From NCBI GenBank assembly GCA_028821605.1, contig JAPPFM010000050.1, positions 62,001 to 126,000 on the forward strand: a stretch of DNA of 64,000 nucleotides. Direction: 5' to 3'. Positions 8,989-18,272 of the stretch are shown here, piece after piece (position 1 is the stretch's first letter; each line of letters starts with the position of its first letter). The DNA comes from Candidatus Poribacteria bacterium (GTDB taxonomy: Bacteria > Poribacteria > WGA-4E > WGA-3G). The position numbers were made by a program, and so were the translations under genes. The notes beneath the pieces were generated by a model, which made no database searches, was not told the origin of the DNA, and worked only from the letters and a program-made list of their open reading frames with translations.

Positions 8989-10176
8989 TTGTCAACCGAA
9001 CCATGTCCTACAAGTCCAGCCGATGAGGCGGACATTATTCACCCTCGTGTTCTACCGTTTATAACTGTTCACCTCGTATGTCTCGCAATTTTCTGGGTAG
9101 ATGTTCAACCGATCGACTGGATTATATGTGGCGCATTGTACGTTATCCGCATGTTCGGGATTACGGCGGGGTTTCATCGTTACTTTTCGCACCGTTCCTT
9201 CAAAACCAGTCGTAGCTTCCAATTCTTTTTAGCATTTCTGGGGCAGAGTTCAGCGCAACGAGGCGTGCTATGGTGGGCAGCGAAACACCGTTATCATCAT
9301 AAATACTCTGACACAGAACATGATGTCCACTCCCCTGTACAACACGGATTCTGGTATTCTCATGTGCTTTGGATTTTCTCCAAACGCGGACGGATAACAG
9401 ATTACAGATTAATTAAGGACTTCCAGAAATATCCAGAACTCGTTTGGCTTGATAAATGGGATAGAGTACCGCCAATCCTATTAGGTGTTCTCGTTTGGGC
9501 GATTGCAGGCTGGTCGGGACTCGTCGTAGGTTTCTTTGTGAGTACAGTACTCCTGTTTCACGGCACATTTACGATTAATTCGCTTTCCCATGTGATAGGC
9601 AAACAACCGTATGTCACCGGCGATGATTCTCGCAACAACTGGCTTCTGGCTATCATTACCTTGGGAGAAGGATGGCATAATAATCATCACCACTTTCCAA
9701 GTGCCACACCCCAGGGCTTTCGTTGGTGGCAAATTGATGTTACCTACTATATTCTGAAAATTTTGTCCATTTTTAGGGTTGTTTGGGACCTTCGATTACC
9801 GCCAGCACATGTAGTGGCGGGTAAACGTAAATTGTCGTTAGCCGCCATCGAAAACACAGCGCAACAACTCGCTTCAAGTTTTTCGATTGAACAAATCGGC
9901 AACACGGTTTTGAAAGCATGGGCACATACACCGAAGTTAGAAGAATTGCGTAACCGTGCTCGTATCAGTCAGGCAGAAGTTGAAGCATTTCTTAAAGAAA
10001 TGAAAATTCTTGAGCTGCCATCAATTGCAGATCTGAAACACCAGGCACAAAAAATGTTCGCCCATATTCCATCGTTAAATCCTATTGTTGAACGAGCAAA
10101 TCAGATCCTCATTCACGCAGTTTCCGTATGGTTAGTTCAGAACGATGTTTACGAAACAGCGGTTGAAGTTTCGTAA
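8989..10176 (+). CDS. membrane fatty acid (acyl-CoA, delta-9 type) desaturase
   Basis: A di-iron membrane desaturase that would place a double bond in acyl chains and so adjust membrane fluidity. The three histidine boxes are present: HRYFSH (residues 63-68), HRYHH (100-104) and HNNHHH (about 224-229). Hydrophobic helices flank them. The last ~110 residues, after the catalytic core, form a mostly helical cytoplasmic extension that is not part of the minimal enzyme. The start is TTG at 8989, supported by an AAGGAGA site 6 nt upstream; no ATG fits as well. A short hairpin overlaps the stop codon. Confidence 0.9.
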   Translation: MSTEPCPTSPADEADIIHPRVLPFITVHLVCLAIFWVDVQPIDWIICGALYVIRMFGITAGFHRYFSHRSFKTSRSFQFFLAFLGQSSAQRGVLWWAAKHRYHHKYSDTEHDVHSPVQHGFWYSHVLWIFSKRGRITDYRLIKDFQKYPELVWLDKWDRVPPILLGVLVWAIAGWSGLVVGFFVSTVLLFHGTFTINSLSHVIGKQPYVTGDDSRNNWLLAIITLGEGWHNNHHHFPSATPQGFRWWQIDVTYYILKILSIFRVVWDLRLPPAHVVAGKRKLSLAAIENTAQQLASSFSIEQIGNTVLKAWAHTPKLEELRNRARISQAEVEAFLKEMKILELPSIADLKHQAQKMFAHIPSLNPIVERANQILIHAVSVWLVQNDVYETAVEVS

Positions 10177-10197
10177 GGCTTGACCCTATCAAGCTTA
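10173..10197 (+). terminator. short hairpin overlapping the desaturase stop
   Basis: GTAAGGCTTGA pairs with TCAAGCTTAC with one bulged base and a short loop. No strong T-run follows, so this is a weak terminator candidate. Confidence 0.3.
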
Positions 10198-10279
10198 CTT
10201 CAGTTCGTAGATAACTGCAATCTTGTTGCCTCAAATCCAATAGTTACACTTTGGGTTTGGGGCATTTTGTTATTAGGGT

Positions 10280-10308
10280 TTGACGCTTCTGGTAAAATAT
10301 GGTATTCT
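10280..10308 (+). promoter_or_regulatory. sigma70-type promoter with long leader, upstream of PhyH gene
   Basis: TTGACG (10280-10285), exactly 17 bp, then TATTCT (10303-10308). Transcription would start near 10315, leaving almost 200 nt of untranslated leader before the ATG at 10512. Nothing else was recognised in the 335-base gap, and the leader matches no riboswitch I know. Confidence 0.5.
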
Positions 10309-10511
10309 TAATTGAATATGCGTTCACCTTAAGAAGTATTTAACCAGAACCCGCAAAGGTTGATCACATCTGCCCATTCTCGTGCTATTAGATACAAAAT
10401 CTGCCCTATTTCGTGCAGTTACTTCTGGGCATTTCACAAAGAACCCAACCAGTGTGGCATTGCCCAGACTGGCACAGGATTTGCTATAAAACCAAATGAA
10501 AGGAGTTCCTA

Positions 10512-11438
10512 ATGGACACCGAACAGAAATATCGTGTTGCACCACCTGGATTCACAGCAGAACAGTGGAAGACATTTAACGAAGACGGTATTATCTTCAT
10601 TGAAGATGCGATCTCCGATGCAGATATCCAGACTTATATTGACGCGATAGACCGCGTCGCGGCGACCAATCCGAAATATAAGCCTGGAGGCTACCTCGGT
10701 ATGCAGAATATCGTCGAACGAGATCTTGTGTTCGCCAACCTAATTGATCACGAGCGGCATGTCGGTTTTGCGTATGACCTATTTGGGGAGCTCCTTAAAC
10801 TCCATATAAGCCAGTTTTTCCTGCGCCCACCCGGAGGCAAGCAGTACAATCAATGGCATCCGGACGGTGCGCGTGCGCTCCCTTATGGAGTATTTTCGCC
10901 CAAACTGCCGTTGCAAATCAAAATCGGATATTGGTTGACCGATCTGCCAAGAGAGAAGATGGGCAATCTCGTCGTGTTGCCGGGGAGCCACCGTCAGCAG
11001 TATATGGACGGTTATGATACGCACAAAAGTATTCCGGGGGAAATGGTCGTCTGTCCGCGTAAAGGGACAATGACAGTGATGCACTCCAGTATCTGGCATC
11101 GCGTTGAACCGAACGAAAGTGCCGTGGTGCGTTATAATATTTTTGTCGCCTACTGCCCGTCCTGGGTTACACCTGCTGACCGTTTTCATTCCACCCCTGA
11201 GTGGTTAGAAACCCTTAACCGCGAGCAACGTATTATCATGCGGAGTTATAGTAACGCGTATCACAACGCCAAACCGCCTGCGTCCGATTTCCCCCTCTTC
11301 CTCGAACGCGACACAGGCGTTGAAGCGGATGTGGATACATATAACGACCACGTACAATTGCACCGTCGTAAACGACAGACGATGCCCGAGCGGCTTGCCC
11401 TTTTAGCGGAAAACAATCAAGGCCAAACTGTTCGTTAG
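10512..11438 (+). CDS. phytanoyl-CoA dioxygenase (PhyH) family protein
   Basis: A non-haem Fe(II)/2-oxoglutarate dioxygenase of the PhyH family. The facial triad is visible as the HxD motif in QWHPDGAR (about residue 115) and the distal His in SSIWHRVEP (about 197), followed by an Arg that would bind 2-oxoglutarate (VVRYN). The length (308) suits the family. Substrate cannot be read from sequence; these enzymes hydroxylate varied small molecules and lipids. AAAGGAGT precedes the ATG. A second, more divergent PhyH gene is at 60323. The small membrane protein gene follows after 8 nt. Confidence 0.88.
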   Translation: MDTEQKYRVAPPGFTAEQWKTFNEDGIIFIEDAISDADIQTYIDAIDRVAATNPKYKPGGYLGMQNIVERDLVFANLIDHERHVGFAYDLFGELLKLHISQFFLRPPGGKQYNQWHPDGARALPYGVFSPKLPLQIKIGYWLTDLPREKMGNLVVLPGSHRQQYMDGYDTHKSIPGEMVVCPRKGTMTVMHSSIWHRVEPNESAVVRYNIFVAYCPSWVTPADRFHSTPEWLETLNREQRIIMRSYSNAYHNAKPPASDFPLFLERDTGVEADVDTYNDHVQLHRRKRQTMPERLALLAENNQGQTVR

Positions 11439-11446
11439 GGATTGCT

Positions 11447-11740
11447 TTGAAAAAATTTAATAAACTGCTGAGACTGATGTCATACGCATCCAGTCTAATA
11501 CTAATCATCGTAGAGTTTATATGTGGTGTCTGGGTTTGCCTGATTCCGATAGGATTTTTTATCTATTTCAATCTCACGGCTTGGCGGACTACAGACGCGA
11601 CACTTCCCACTATAGAACGTCTCAATCAGACGTTCCATGCAACGTTTTGGGAAAACATTCTCGCGTTGGCATTAATAATCGCGGTTCGGAATTTCATGCA
11701 CCGGGCAACCAAATATTCACGCGAAACCGAATCGGAATGA
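11447..11740 (+). CDS. small two-helix membrane protein, function unknown
   Basis: A 97-residue protein with two hydrophobic segments (about residues 14-40 and 68-84) and a charged C-terminus. The first is long and rich in Ile/Val and holds GVWVCLIPIGFFIYF; the second is ILALALIIAVRNF. The start is TTG at 11447 with only a weak TAGGGA site, 8 nt after the PhyH stop, so translation may depend on the upstream gene. I do not recognise the family. Confidence 0.5.
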   Translation: MKKFNKLLRLMSYASSLILIIVEFICGVWVCLIPIGFFIYFNLTAWRTTDATLPTIERLNQTFHATFWENILALALIIAVRNFMHRATKYSRETESE

Positions 11741-11794
11741 TACATACAACTTGACCAGGAGAGTGCCTGGGTCCTCGCCTATCGGGAGTTGAAA

Positions 11795-12925
11795 ATGAAG
11801 ACCTTATTCCTCAAAGACATGCGCTATCGTCAAGCGAGAGTTGTGCTAACGGCACTCGGTATCACTGTGCTGATCTCGCTGATTCTACTATTAGGCGGTA
11901 TCATGAACGGTATGCGTATCCAAGCGCGACAATACGTCGAATCCACCGGTGCCGATGTCTGGATCTCTGCCGAAGGCTCCGGCGGCGCATTTATCGGGTT
12001 CTCCATGGTCGTTGAGGAATACATGGCATTCCTGAATTCAGGACCAGGTTTAGTCCCAGACTCCGCTGCTCCCTTGGTTTTTGCGCAAGCGCGTCCCACC
12101 GTCCGCGGAAAATCCACCAAGGCAATCGTCGTTGGCTACAAGTTAGGGCAACTCGGCGGCCCCAAGAGCACCGTTGAGGGTAGAATGTTCACTCGGAGTA
12201 ACTTTGAAGACTATAGACCCGAGGACCCAGTCCCCTACGAGGTCGTCGTTGACGAGAAAATGGGACTGGAAATCGGAGAACAGATCACCCTTGGGAACGA
12301 AAAAGTGCGAGTTGTCGGAAAGGCGAAAAGCTTAATGTTCGTCTTGGATACACCCCTGCTCTTTATGGATGTCCGTATTGCCCAGAAACTTCTGCTCGGC
12401 AACACCCCACATGTGAACATGATGATCGCCAAAACAAACAAGAGCGAACAACCCGTACAGATTGCCGCCGATTTAGATGCCTTGGAAACCATTGAAGCGC
12501 GCACCTTACAACAGACACTCAGGGACATCATTGCGTATTACGTTGACGAACCGATGAAGGCAGTGCAATTCCTGCGGGTGATGTTGTGGTTAGCGGCAGG
12601 TATTCTCATCGGGATGATTACCTATGTGACGATGCTGGAAAAGACACAAGAGATCGGGGTACTAAAGGCAATCGGAGGTTCAAATGGCTATGTGATGGGA
12701 CTCCTGCTAAAACAGGTTGTTCTGATCTCCGCTGTCGGTGTGTTGCTTGGACTTATGCTGTCCTATGTTTTTGCGGCGGCGGCACCGATCTTTGTTTTGA
12801 TTAATTTCGTCGAATCGATTATTGTCGCGTGTATCAGTTTTGTTGTCTGTTGCGGTAGCGGTTATCTGGCGGCACGCAAAGCGATCGCGGTAGATCCGAT
12901 GATTGCATTCCGAGGAGAAATCTAA
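11795..12925 (+). CDS. ABC transporter permease, MacB/FtsX type
   Basis: One N-terminal transmembrane helix (residues ~15-40) is followed by a ~220-residue periplasmic MacB_PCD-like domain and a C-terminal FtsX domain with three helices (~265-375; LEKTQEIGVLKAIGGS is the typical cytoplasmic coupling segment). Such permeases pump lipoproteins, peptides or other envelope substrates using a LolD-like ATPase. The ATG at 11795 has GGGAG at good distance; a TTG two codons earlier is possible. The stop abuts the ATPase start codon, so both are cotranscribed. Confidence 0.88.
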   Translation: MKTLFLKDMRYRQARVVLTALGITVLISLILLLGGIMNGMRIQARQYVESTGADVWISAEGSGGAFIGFSMVVEEYMAFLNSGPGLVPDSAAPLVFAQARPTVRGKSTKAIVVGYKLGQLGGPKSTVEGRMFTRSNFEDYRPEDPVPYEVVVDEKMGLEIGEQITLGNEKVRVVGKAKSLMFVLDTPLLFMDVRIAQKLLLGNTPHVNMMIAKTNKSEQPVQIAADLDALETIEARTLQQTLRDIIAYYVDEPMKAVQFLRVMLWLAAGILIGMITYVTMLEKTQEIGVLKAIGGSNGYVMGLLLKQVVLISAVGVLLGLMLSYVFAAAAPIFVLINFVESIIVACISFVVCCGSGYLAARKAIAVDPMIAFRGEI

Positions 12926-13600
12926 ATGGCAGCGATAGTAGAAGGCACCGGTTTAACCAAACGTTTCGGCACAGGCGATGCAACCGTCGTCGCTATTGAT
13001 TCCGTTGACATCACGATTGAAGAGAGCGAACTGGTGATGATTATGGGCGACAGTGGCTGCGGGAAGACGACACTCATCAGCCTCCTTGGCTGTATTTTAA
13101 CACCGGATGCCGGTCAAATCCGAATTGATGGCGAACCGATTGATCCCGAAGGGCAAGACATGAGTGTGATCCGCCGCGAGAAGATCGGATTTGTCTTTCA
13201 GCTGTTCCATTTATTACCCTATCTTACGGCACAAGAGAACGTCATGGTCGCCATGGATCTCGCCCGAAAAAATACAGCTGAAGCCGAAAGCCGGGCGACC
13301 GATCTGCTCACACAAGTCGGTTTAAGTGAACGGCTGCACCACCGTCCCGCCCAACTCTCAGGCGGCGAAAAGCAACGCGTCTCCTTCGCGCGAGCACTCG
13401 CCAACCGCCCGAAAATCATCTTCGCCGATGAACCCACTGCGAACTTAGATAGCCGCCAAAGCGATAACCTGATGAAACTGATTCAGGAACTGCGCCAAGA
13501 ACATCAAACCACTATCGCGATTGTGACGCACCATGAAGGCTTAAAAGAGAACGCCGATCGCGTCATCCAGATGAAAGACGGAAGGATTGTCGCTGCATGA
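12926..13600 (+). CDS. ABC transporter ATP-binding protein, LolD/MacB type
   Basis: A 224-residue ATPase with Walker A GDSGCGKTT, Q-loop FVFQLFHLLPYLTA, signature LSGGEKQRVSFARAL, Walker B IIFADEPTANLD and H-loop His in VTHHEG. The FQxFHLLP and ADEPTANLD wording is typical of the LolD/MacB/FtsE group. It should power the permease directly upstream. The start ATG touches the permease stop, and the gene end overlaps the next gene by 4 nt (ATGA), so all three products are translationally coupled. Confidence 0.94.
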   Translation: MAAIVEGTGLTKRFGTGDATVVAIDSVDITIEESELVMIMGDSGCGKTTLISLLGCILTPDAGQIRIDGEPIDPEGQDMSVIRREKIGFVFQLFHLLPYLTAQENVMVAMDLARKNTAEAESRATDLLTQVGLSERLHHRPAQLSGGEKQRVSFARALANRPKIIFADEPTANLDSRQSDNLMKLIQELRQEHQTTIAIVTHHEGLKENADRVIQMKDGRIVAA

Positions 13601-15027
13601 ACAGAAACAACGTCCTCACGCACTATTGGAAAGGCATCTTCGTCTTACTAATTGGAATCTTTATCTTTCCCCTAATCCCACCGTCCTTTGCCCGAGATAA
13701 TACGCAATCCACTCCCCTCGAAGAAGACCAAGCCTTAACTGAAGTCACACAACCGGATTTCCTAACAAGTGGATTATACGGTGGCGGATTAACCTTCATT
13801 GACGGTGATGCTTACATCCGACTTCAACTTCAGCCGGATATACCGCTCGGAAAAATTGGCATTGGATTAGACTTAATTCTACTCTACAACCCTTACGCAG
13901 AGGGAGATGAGCCTCAAATCCTCGCCGAGGATGGCGAAATGTGGGATAACCCAAGCACTTGGTTAAGACTCATCCGTTACGTCCGCTACGCGCACCCTTA
14001 TGACCCTTTCCATTTTCGCTTCGGGGAATTGGATTACCTAACAATCGGACACGGCTCAATCATGTCCGGCTATTCTAACTACGACCGACGAGGGTTACGT
14101 CTGAACCTTAGAAACGCCGAAAACCGTTACGGTATTGAAACCATGATGAACGACATCGGTAATCCCACAATTTTCGGAGGACGTGCATTCCTACGACCGT
14201 TTCAACGCCCTGAAAACAATAACCTTCTGACACGGTTTGAACTTGGCGCAACCTATCTCACGGACATTAATCCAAATTTACGAGAAGAAGGAGAAAAACC
14301 GCTAAGTGCTGTCGGAGTTGACGTAGGATTCCCGATTTTTGAGACGAGCACCTTCCGATTAGACCTCTATGATGACATCGCCCTTCTCAATACGTTAGAA
14401 AATAGCGATTCAAGAACAGAAATCGCCCTTACAGAAGAAAACAGCGTAACGACAGACCTCGCATGGGGAAACGCTGTCGGTCTCGGTTTCTCCTTTACTC
14501 AGACGCTCTTCAAAATAGAATACCGCATCTTTGGAGAAGGCTATATCCCGTCCGTGTTCGATTATACATACCACTCCGCGAAATCTTTATCCCCGGAACC
14601 CAGCATGCCTCAATTTTTGGGATTGGAGACGAACACTGAACCGAGACGTGGATTTTTCACACAATTCATCTGGCATCCGCTGCCACAAATCCATTTCTTA
14701 GGCACGCTTGAAGATTACACCAATAGCGAACCCAAACTCTATATGGGAATTGCTGAATCGGGATTCGTGCCGCGTTTCTCTGTGCGCGCATTCTATACAA
14801 AACGCGATATCGGCGAGGGTGCCGAGACGAACTTCTTTGGGGATCTGTTCGACCTGGATGAAAAATCGGCCTTTAGTGTGGAGGTCCGCTATGAAGTCTT
14901 TCCGCCGGTTGCATCGATTGTTACCCGTGAATACACATTCCGCCGTGTTGAAACAGCGGAGGGGATTTCCCAATTTGAACCGATTCACAAAACTTCGTTT
15001 ATGGTAGGCGTGAGTACGGATTTTTAG
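13597..15027 (+). CDS. putative outer-membrane beta-barrel protein coupled to an ABC exporter
   Basis: A signal peptide (residues ~1-33, cut after SFA) precedes ~440 residues of alternating hydrophobic/polar strands with aromatic girdles. Examples are YIRLQLQPDIPLGKIGIGLDL and a C-terminal strand ending in Phe (SFMVGVSTDF). No plug or POTRA domain was seen. The 4-nt overlap with the ATPase gene suggests that it acts with the exporter, perhaps as its outer-membrane partner or cargo. I do not recognise a named family, and a porin-like role is inferred only from strand pattern. Confidence 0.6.
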   Translation: MNRNNVLTHYWKGIFVLLIGIFIFPLIPPSFARDNTQSTPLEEDQALTEVTQPDFLTSGLYGGGLTFIDGDAYIRLQLQPDIPLGKIGIGLDLILLYNPYAEGDEPQILAEDGEMWDNPSTWLRLIRYVRYAHPYDPFHFRFGELDYLTIGHGSIMSGYSNYDRRGLRLNLRNAENRYGIETMMNDIGNPTIFGGRAFLRPFQRPENNNLLTRFELGATYLTDINPNLREEGEKPLSAVGVDVGFPIFETSTFRLDLYDDIALLNTLENSDSRTEIALTEENSVTTDLAWGNAVGLGFSFTQTLFKIEYRIFGEGYIPSVFDYTYHSAKSLSPEPSMPQFLGLETNTEPRRGFFTQFIWHPLPQIHFLGTLEDYTNSEPKLYMGIAESGFVPRFSVRAFYTKRDIGEGAETNFFGDLFDLDEKSAFSVEVRYEVFPPVASIVTREYTFRRVETAEGISQFEPIHKTSFMVGVSTDF

Positions 15028-15053
15028 CACGATCCCCAACAATCAAAAATACA

Positions 15054-16481
15054 TCAATCCGTTTCGACAGCTAACTGCTTAGCAACAAGTTTGTCAAGGC
15101 TGCGATCTCTCACATTAACTGAAATAACCTTGCCTCCTCGATCCAGGAGAAACATTCTCGGAATACTACGGACACCATACTGTTTTACCAAGGGACCCTC
15201 ATACCGATCGCCGTCAAAAATCTGTCGCCACGGCAACGGATTTTCCTTAATAAATTCGCGCAACACCGTCTCATCTACATCAAGACTTATTCCAATAATG
15301 TCAAAGCCTCTGTTATGATACTTCTCGTATACGTCTTTGAGAGTCGGTATCCTGTCGGTATACCACGTTCTCCAAAAGTCAAGCAAAAGAACTCTACCAC
15401 GGTAGTCAGCGAGTGAAATCGGTTTGCCATCCAAATCAACAGCAGATGAGAAATCAGGCAGGACTTTACCCACCCATGCGAGGGGAGGATCGGCGTTCAC
15501 TCTATAGGCGTGTGCGAGTTCGGAGTTGCCCAATTTTTCGTGGAGGTTAGCTAAGCCGCGCCAAGCATTTCGGTCATCTGGATTTTGCTTTAACCGATCT
15601 TTCAATACCAACTGGAACCTCTGAAAAACTGCTTGAGCTTCTTCAGTATTCCCTAAAACTTCGTGAATTTCAGCCAACATCCTTGTATGCATCCATTCGC
15701 CAGGCACCAGTTTTATCTGTTCTTCAAAAACGAGTTGAATCTTGCCGAGCACGGCAGTCCATCGTTCCCTTAGCGGGTGTTCGTCTTCAAGCCGCTGATA
15801 AAAATCGTTAGGTCTTGATGTTACATACTGGTAATCATAACAAAATCGGTATACCCATTGTGATAAAGCAGGTCTTCCATTGTCCTGCACGTTCCTTTGA
15901 AAAGGAGATGTCTCAGTAGGGGTTTGATGTGCTTGATGTCGCTCAAAGAGTCTTTCGAGTGCGGTGACAGCTTCTTCGTGGAGATAATCAAAACCAGTCT
16001 TTTCAAAAGCCAAATAGCAAACTTCAACGTCATTTGGCAGCAGTACCATTGCTTTCTCAACAACATCCCAGAAACCATCTTGTGGTATGTCCCACGCGGT
16101 TCCCGCAAGGACTATAGCCGCCAACTTTGCAGCTGCTCCATTGTCGGGGTTGCTTTCCAAGACCTGTTGGGCATGCTCATACAAGTCCTCACGCAACGCC
16201 TCAGGAAAACTCCCGACGAACTCGTGCCAAACGAGATTGAGTGGGAGTGACGTTTCTCCATTAACAACGCCTGCATCAATTTTTGCCTTTAGATAGTCAG
16301 ATAGTGCCGCTTGAAACTCGGGCACACTCGCCCAGTAAGTTTCTAATTTGCCCTTATCGTTGTGGTGCAGATTCGAGAACACATCCCAGACATCTCCAAA
16401 ATCCTCTCCCCGCTCAGAAAATGTACAGTTAGGGGGAATCACTCCCAAAACAAACACGATAACCAAAAGTGTTAAATACAC
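15054..16481 (-). CDS. TlpA-like thioredoxin-fold protein with TPR region, lacking CxxC
   Basis: An N-terminal hydrophobic export signal precedes a helical region with TPR-like units (about residues 120-320, e.g. RNAWRGLANLHEKLGNSELA) and a C-terminal TlpA/AhpC-type domain (~330-475; PDFSSAVDLDGKPISLADYRGRVLLLDFWRTW). Where the redox CxxC should stand the sequence reads WYTDR, so thiol-disulphide activity should be lost. The paralogue just upstream keeps WCGPC. The start is GTG at 16481. Compared with the paralogue, the first codons look frame-shifted, so the signal peptide is uncertain. Confidence 0.75.
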   Translation of the reverse strand: MYLTLLVIVFVLGVIPPNCTFSERGEDFGDVWDVFSNLHHNDKGKLETYWASVPEFQAALSDYLKAKIDAGVVNGETSLPLNLVWHEFVGSFPEALREDLYEHAQQVLESNPDNGAAAKLAAIVLAGTAWDIPQDGFWDVVEKAMVLLPNDVEVCYLAFEKTGFDYLHEEAVTALERLFERHQAHQTPTETSPFQRNVQDNGRPALSQWVYRFCYDYQYVTSRPNDFYQRLEDEHPLRERWTAVLGKIQLVFEEQIKLVPGEWMHTRMLAEIHEVLGNTEEAQAVFQRFQLVLKDRLKQNPDDRNAWRGLANLHEKLGNSELAHAYRVNADPPLAWVGKVLPDFSSAVDLDGKPISLADYRGRVLLLDFWRTWYTDRIPTLKDVYEKYHNRGFDIIGISLDVDETVLREFIKENPLPWRQIFDGDRYEGPLVKQYGVRSIPRMFLLDRGGKVISVNVRDRSLDKLVAKQLAVETD

Positions 16482-16556
16482 GCAACCCCCATCATCTGCC
16501 TACCTCCAAGTTCCCCTTATTCAAACCGATAGCAGTTCTCAGCAAATAGACTAAAC

Positions 16557-17960
16557 TTAGTTTATCTTACGCGCTACCTCCGCAGCAACAAGTTCGCCGA
16601 GACGTTTACCTCTCGCGTTAACGGAGATAACCTTACCCTCTCGATCAAGTAAAAATGGTGCTGGAATGCCGCGGACACCATACTTTTGAGCGAGGGCACC
16701 TTTCCATCCTCCACCATCAAAGATTTGTCGCCACGGCAACTGATGCTCCTTGATAAACTCACGCAACACTTTCTCATCCTCATCAAGACTTATCCCGATG
16801 ACCTCAAATCCTTTGTTGTGATATTTCTCATAGACATCCTTGACATTCGGCAGCTCTCCAATACACGGGCCGCACCATACTGCCCAGAAATCAAGCAGAA
16901 CGACTTTGCCACGATAGTCAGCGAGTGAAATCCGTTTACCATCCAAGTCAACAGTAGGTGAGAAATCGGGCAGGACTTGACCCACCCATGCCAAAGTGGG
17001 ATCTTCCCTCACTCTATATTCGTAGGCGAGTTCAGCATTCCCTAACTTTTCGTGGATATTGGCTAATCCGTTTAAAGCTGTCCTATTGTTTGGATCTTGC
17101 TTCAATCGCTTCTCAAAAACCTGTTGTGCCTTCTTGAAAACCGTTTGCACCGCTTCAGAATCCCCTAAGGCTTCGTGGATTTCAGATAACATCCGGACGG
17201 CATCCCAATCGTCGGGTTTTTGCTTTAATCGTTCTTCAAAAACGACTTGAATCTTACCCATCACTGCCGTCCACCGCTCAATCAGTGGATCGTCGTTTTC
17301 AAGATCCTTATAAAACTCATTCGGTCTTGTTGGAACATAGAGGTGATCATAACAAAGACGAGATATCCATTGGTACAAAGTCGGTCCTTCACCTTCGTGA
17401 TGCCGCGCAAATAGTCTTTCAAACGCAAGGACTGCTTCATCACTGTAGAATGAATAATCCATTAAAGCCTTTTCGATCGTCAAATAGCAGACTTCAACAT
17501 CGTTTGGCAGCAACGTCATGGCTTTCTCCGCAAGTGCCCAGAATTCATCAGGTGGTACGACCCAGCTACCTGACAAACCCGCTAGCCCTACTACCAAAAA
17601 CTTTGCTGCTGCTCCATTATCAGGATGGGTCTCCAAAACGTGCGTAGCATACACTCGCAGCTCTTGACGCATCTCTTCAGGAAAACGATCAACATATTCC
17701 ATCAAATCAAGCGGAAGCAAAGTTTTTCCATCAGAAACACCTGCATCAATTTTCGCTTTGAAGTAGGCAATTAATTCCTCCTGAACGTCCGGTTCAATCT
17801 CCCAGTCCAGGCTTGCAAGCCCACGGTTTTCGAGCGTATCGAGGAAAGCATCCCATACGTTCATAGTGTCTTCCTCCTGCTCAGCCGCCCAATTCAAGGC
17901 AATTGCTGTTAGACATAACACAACTACCAAAAGTGTGAAATGTGTCCCTACTTGTTTCAC
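16557..17960 (-). CDS. TlpA-like thiol-disulphide protein with TPR region
   Basis: Signal peptide ending near ALNWAAEQ, then a TPR-like helical region (to about residue 320; RTALNGLANIHEKLGNAELA) and a TlpA-type thioredoxin domain whose active site is intact (DFWAVWCGPCIGELP). It would act in the periplasm as a thiol-disulphide oxidoreductase. The cis-Pro loop reads GIPAPFLLD. The GTG start overlaps the Rieske gene stop by four bases (GTGA), so translation is coupled to that redox protein. The CxxC-less copy lies downstream; the two arose by tandem duplication. Confidence 0.82.
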   Translation of the reverse strand: MKQVGTHFTLLVVVLCLTAIALNWAAEQEEDTMNVWDAFLDTLENRGLASLDWEIEPDVQEELIAYFKAKIDAGVSDGKTLLPLDLMEYVDRFPEEMRQELRVYATHVLETHPDNGAAAKFLVVGLAGLSGSWVVPPDEFWALAEKAMTLLPNDVEVCYLTIEKALMDYSFYSDEAVLAFERLFARHHEGEGPTLYQWISRLCYDHLYVPTRPNEFYKDLENDDPLIERWTAVMGKIQVVFEERLKQKPDDWDAVRMLSEIHEALGDSEAVQTVFKKAQQVFEKRLKQDPNNRTALNGLANIHEKLGNAELAYEYRVREDPTLAWVGQVLPDFSPTVDLDGKRISLADYRGKVVLLDFWAVWCGPCIGELPNVKDVYEKYHNKGFEVIGISLDEDEKVLREFIKEHQLPWRQIFDGGGWKGALAQKYGVRGIPAPFLLDREGKVISVNARGKRLGELVAAEVARKIN

Positions 17961-18268
17961 TGTTTCACCTCAACCTTAATCTCCTCATCTTCGACAATCA
18001 CAGGATACGTCCTGATGCGGAGGCGAGGGTCGGTTTGACATTCACCAGTTTTCGTATTGTATGCGTAGCCATGAACGGGGCACACAACAATGCCGTTTCG
18101 GATCCTTCCCCTACCGAGGGAACCCATGGCATGCGGACAGGTATTGTCCACAGCGCAGAACTCACCATTTTCATTGAGGATAGCGATCCGCCTTCCATTG
18201 ACGGTAAAAGCCTTTCCGCGACCTTCTCGTATTGCTGACGTTTTTGTGACCGTTGTGTAATCTGACAT
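17957..18268 (-). CDS. Rieske-type [2Fe-2S] ferredoxin
   Basis: A 103-residue single-domain Rieske protein. The cluster ligands are CPH (CPHAMGSLGRG) and CPVH (VVCPVHGYAYN), with the usual ~16-residue spacing of ferredoxin components rather than bc1 Rieske proteins. It lacks a signal peptide, so it is cytoplasmic. It would pass electrons to an oxygenase or reductase, but no partner is adjacent. AGGAGT lies 7 nt before the ATG. It sits 4 nt after a permease gene and overlaps the TlpA-like gene downstream. Confidence 0.93.
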   Translation of the reverse strand: MSDYTTVTKTSAIREGRGKAFTVNGRRIAILNENGEFCAVDNTCPHAMGSLGRGRIRNGIVVCPVHGYAYNTKTGECQTDPRLRIRTYPVIVEDEEIKVEVKQ

Positions 18269-18272
18269 GTCT

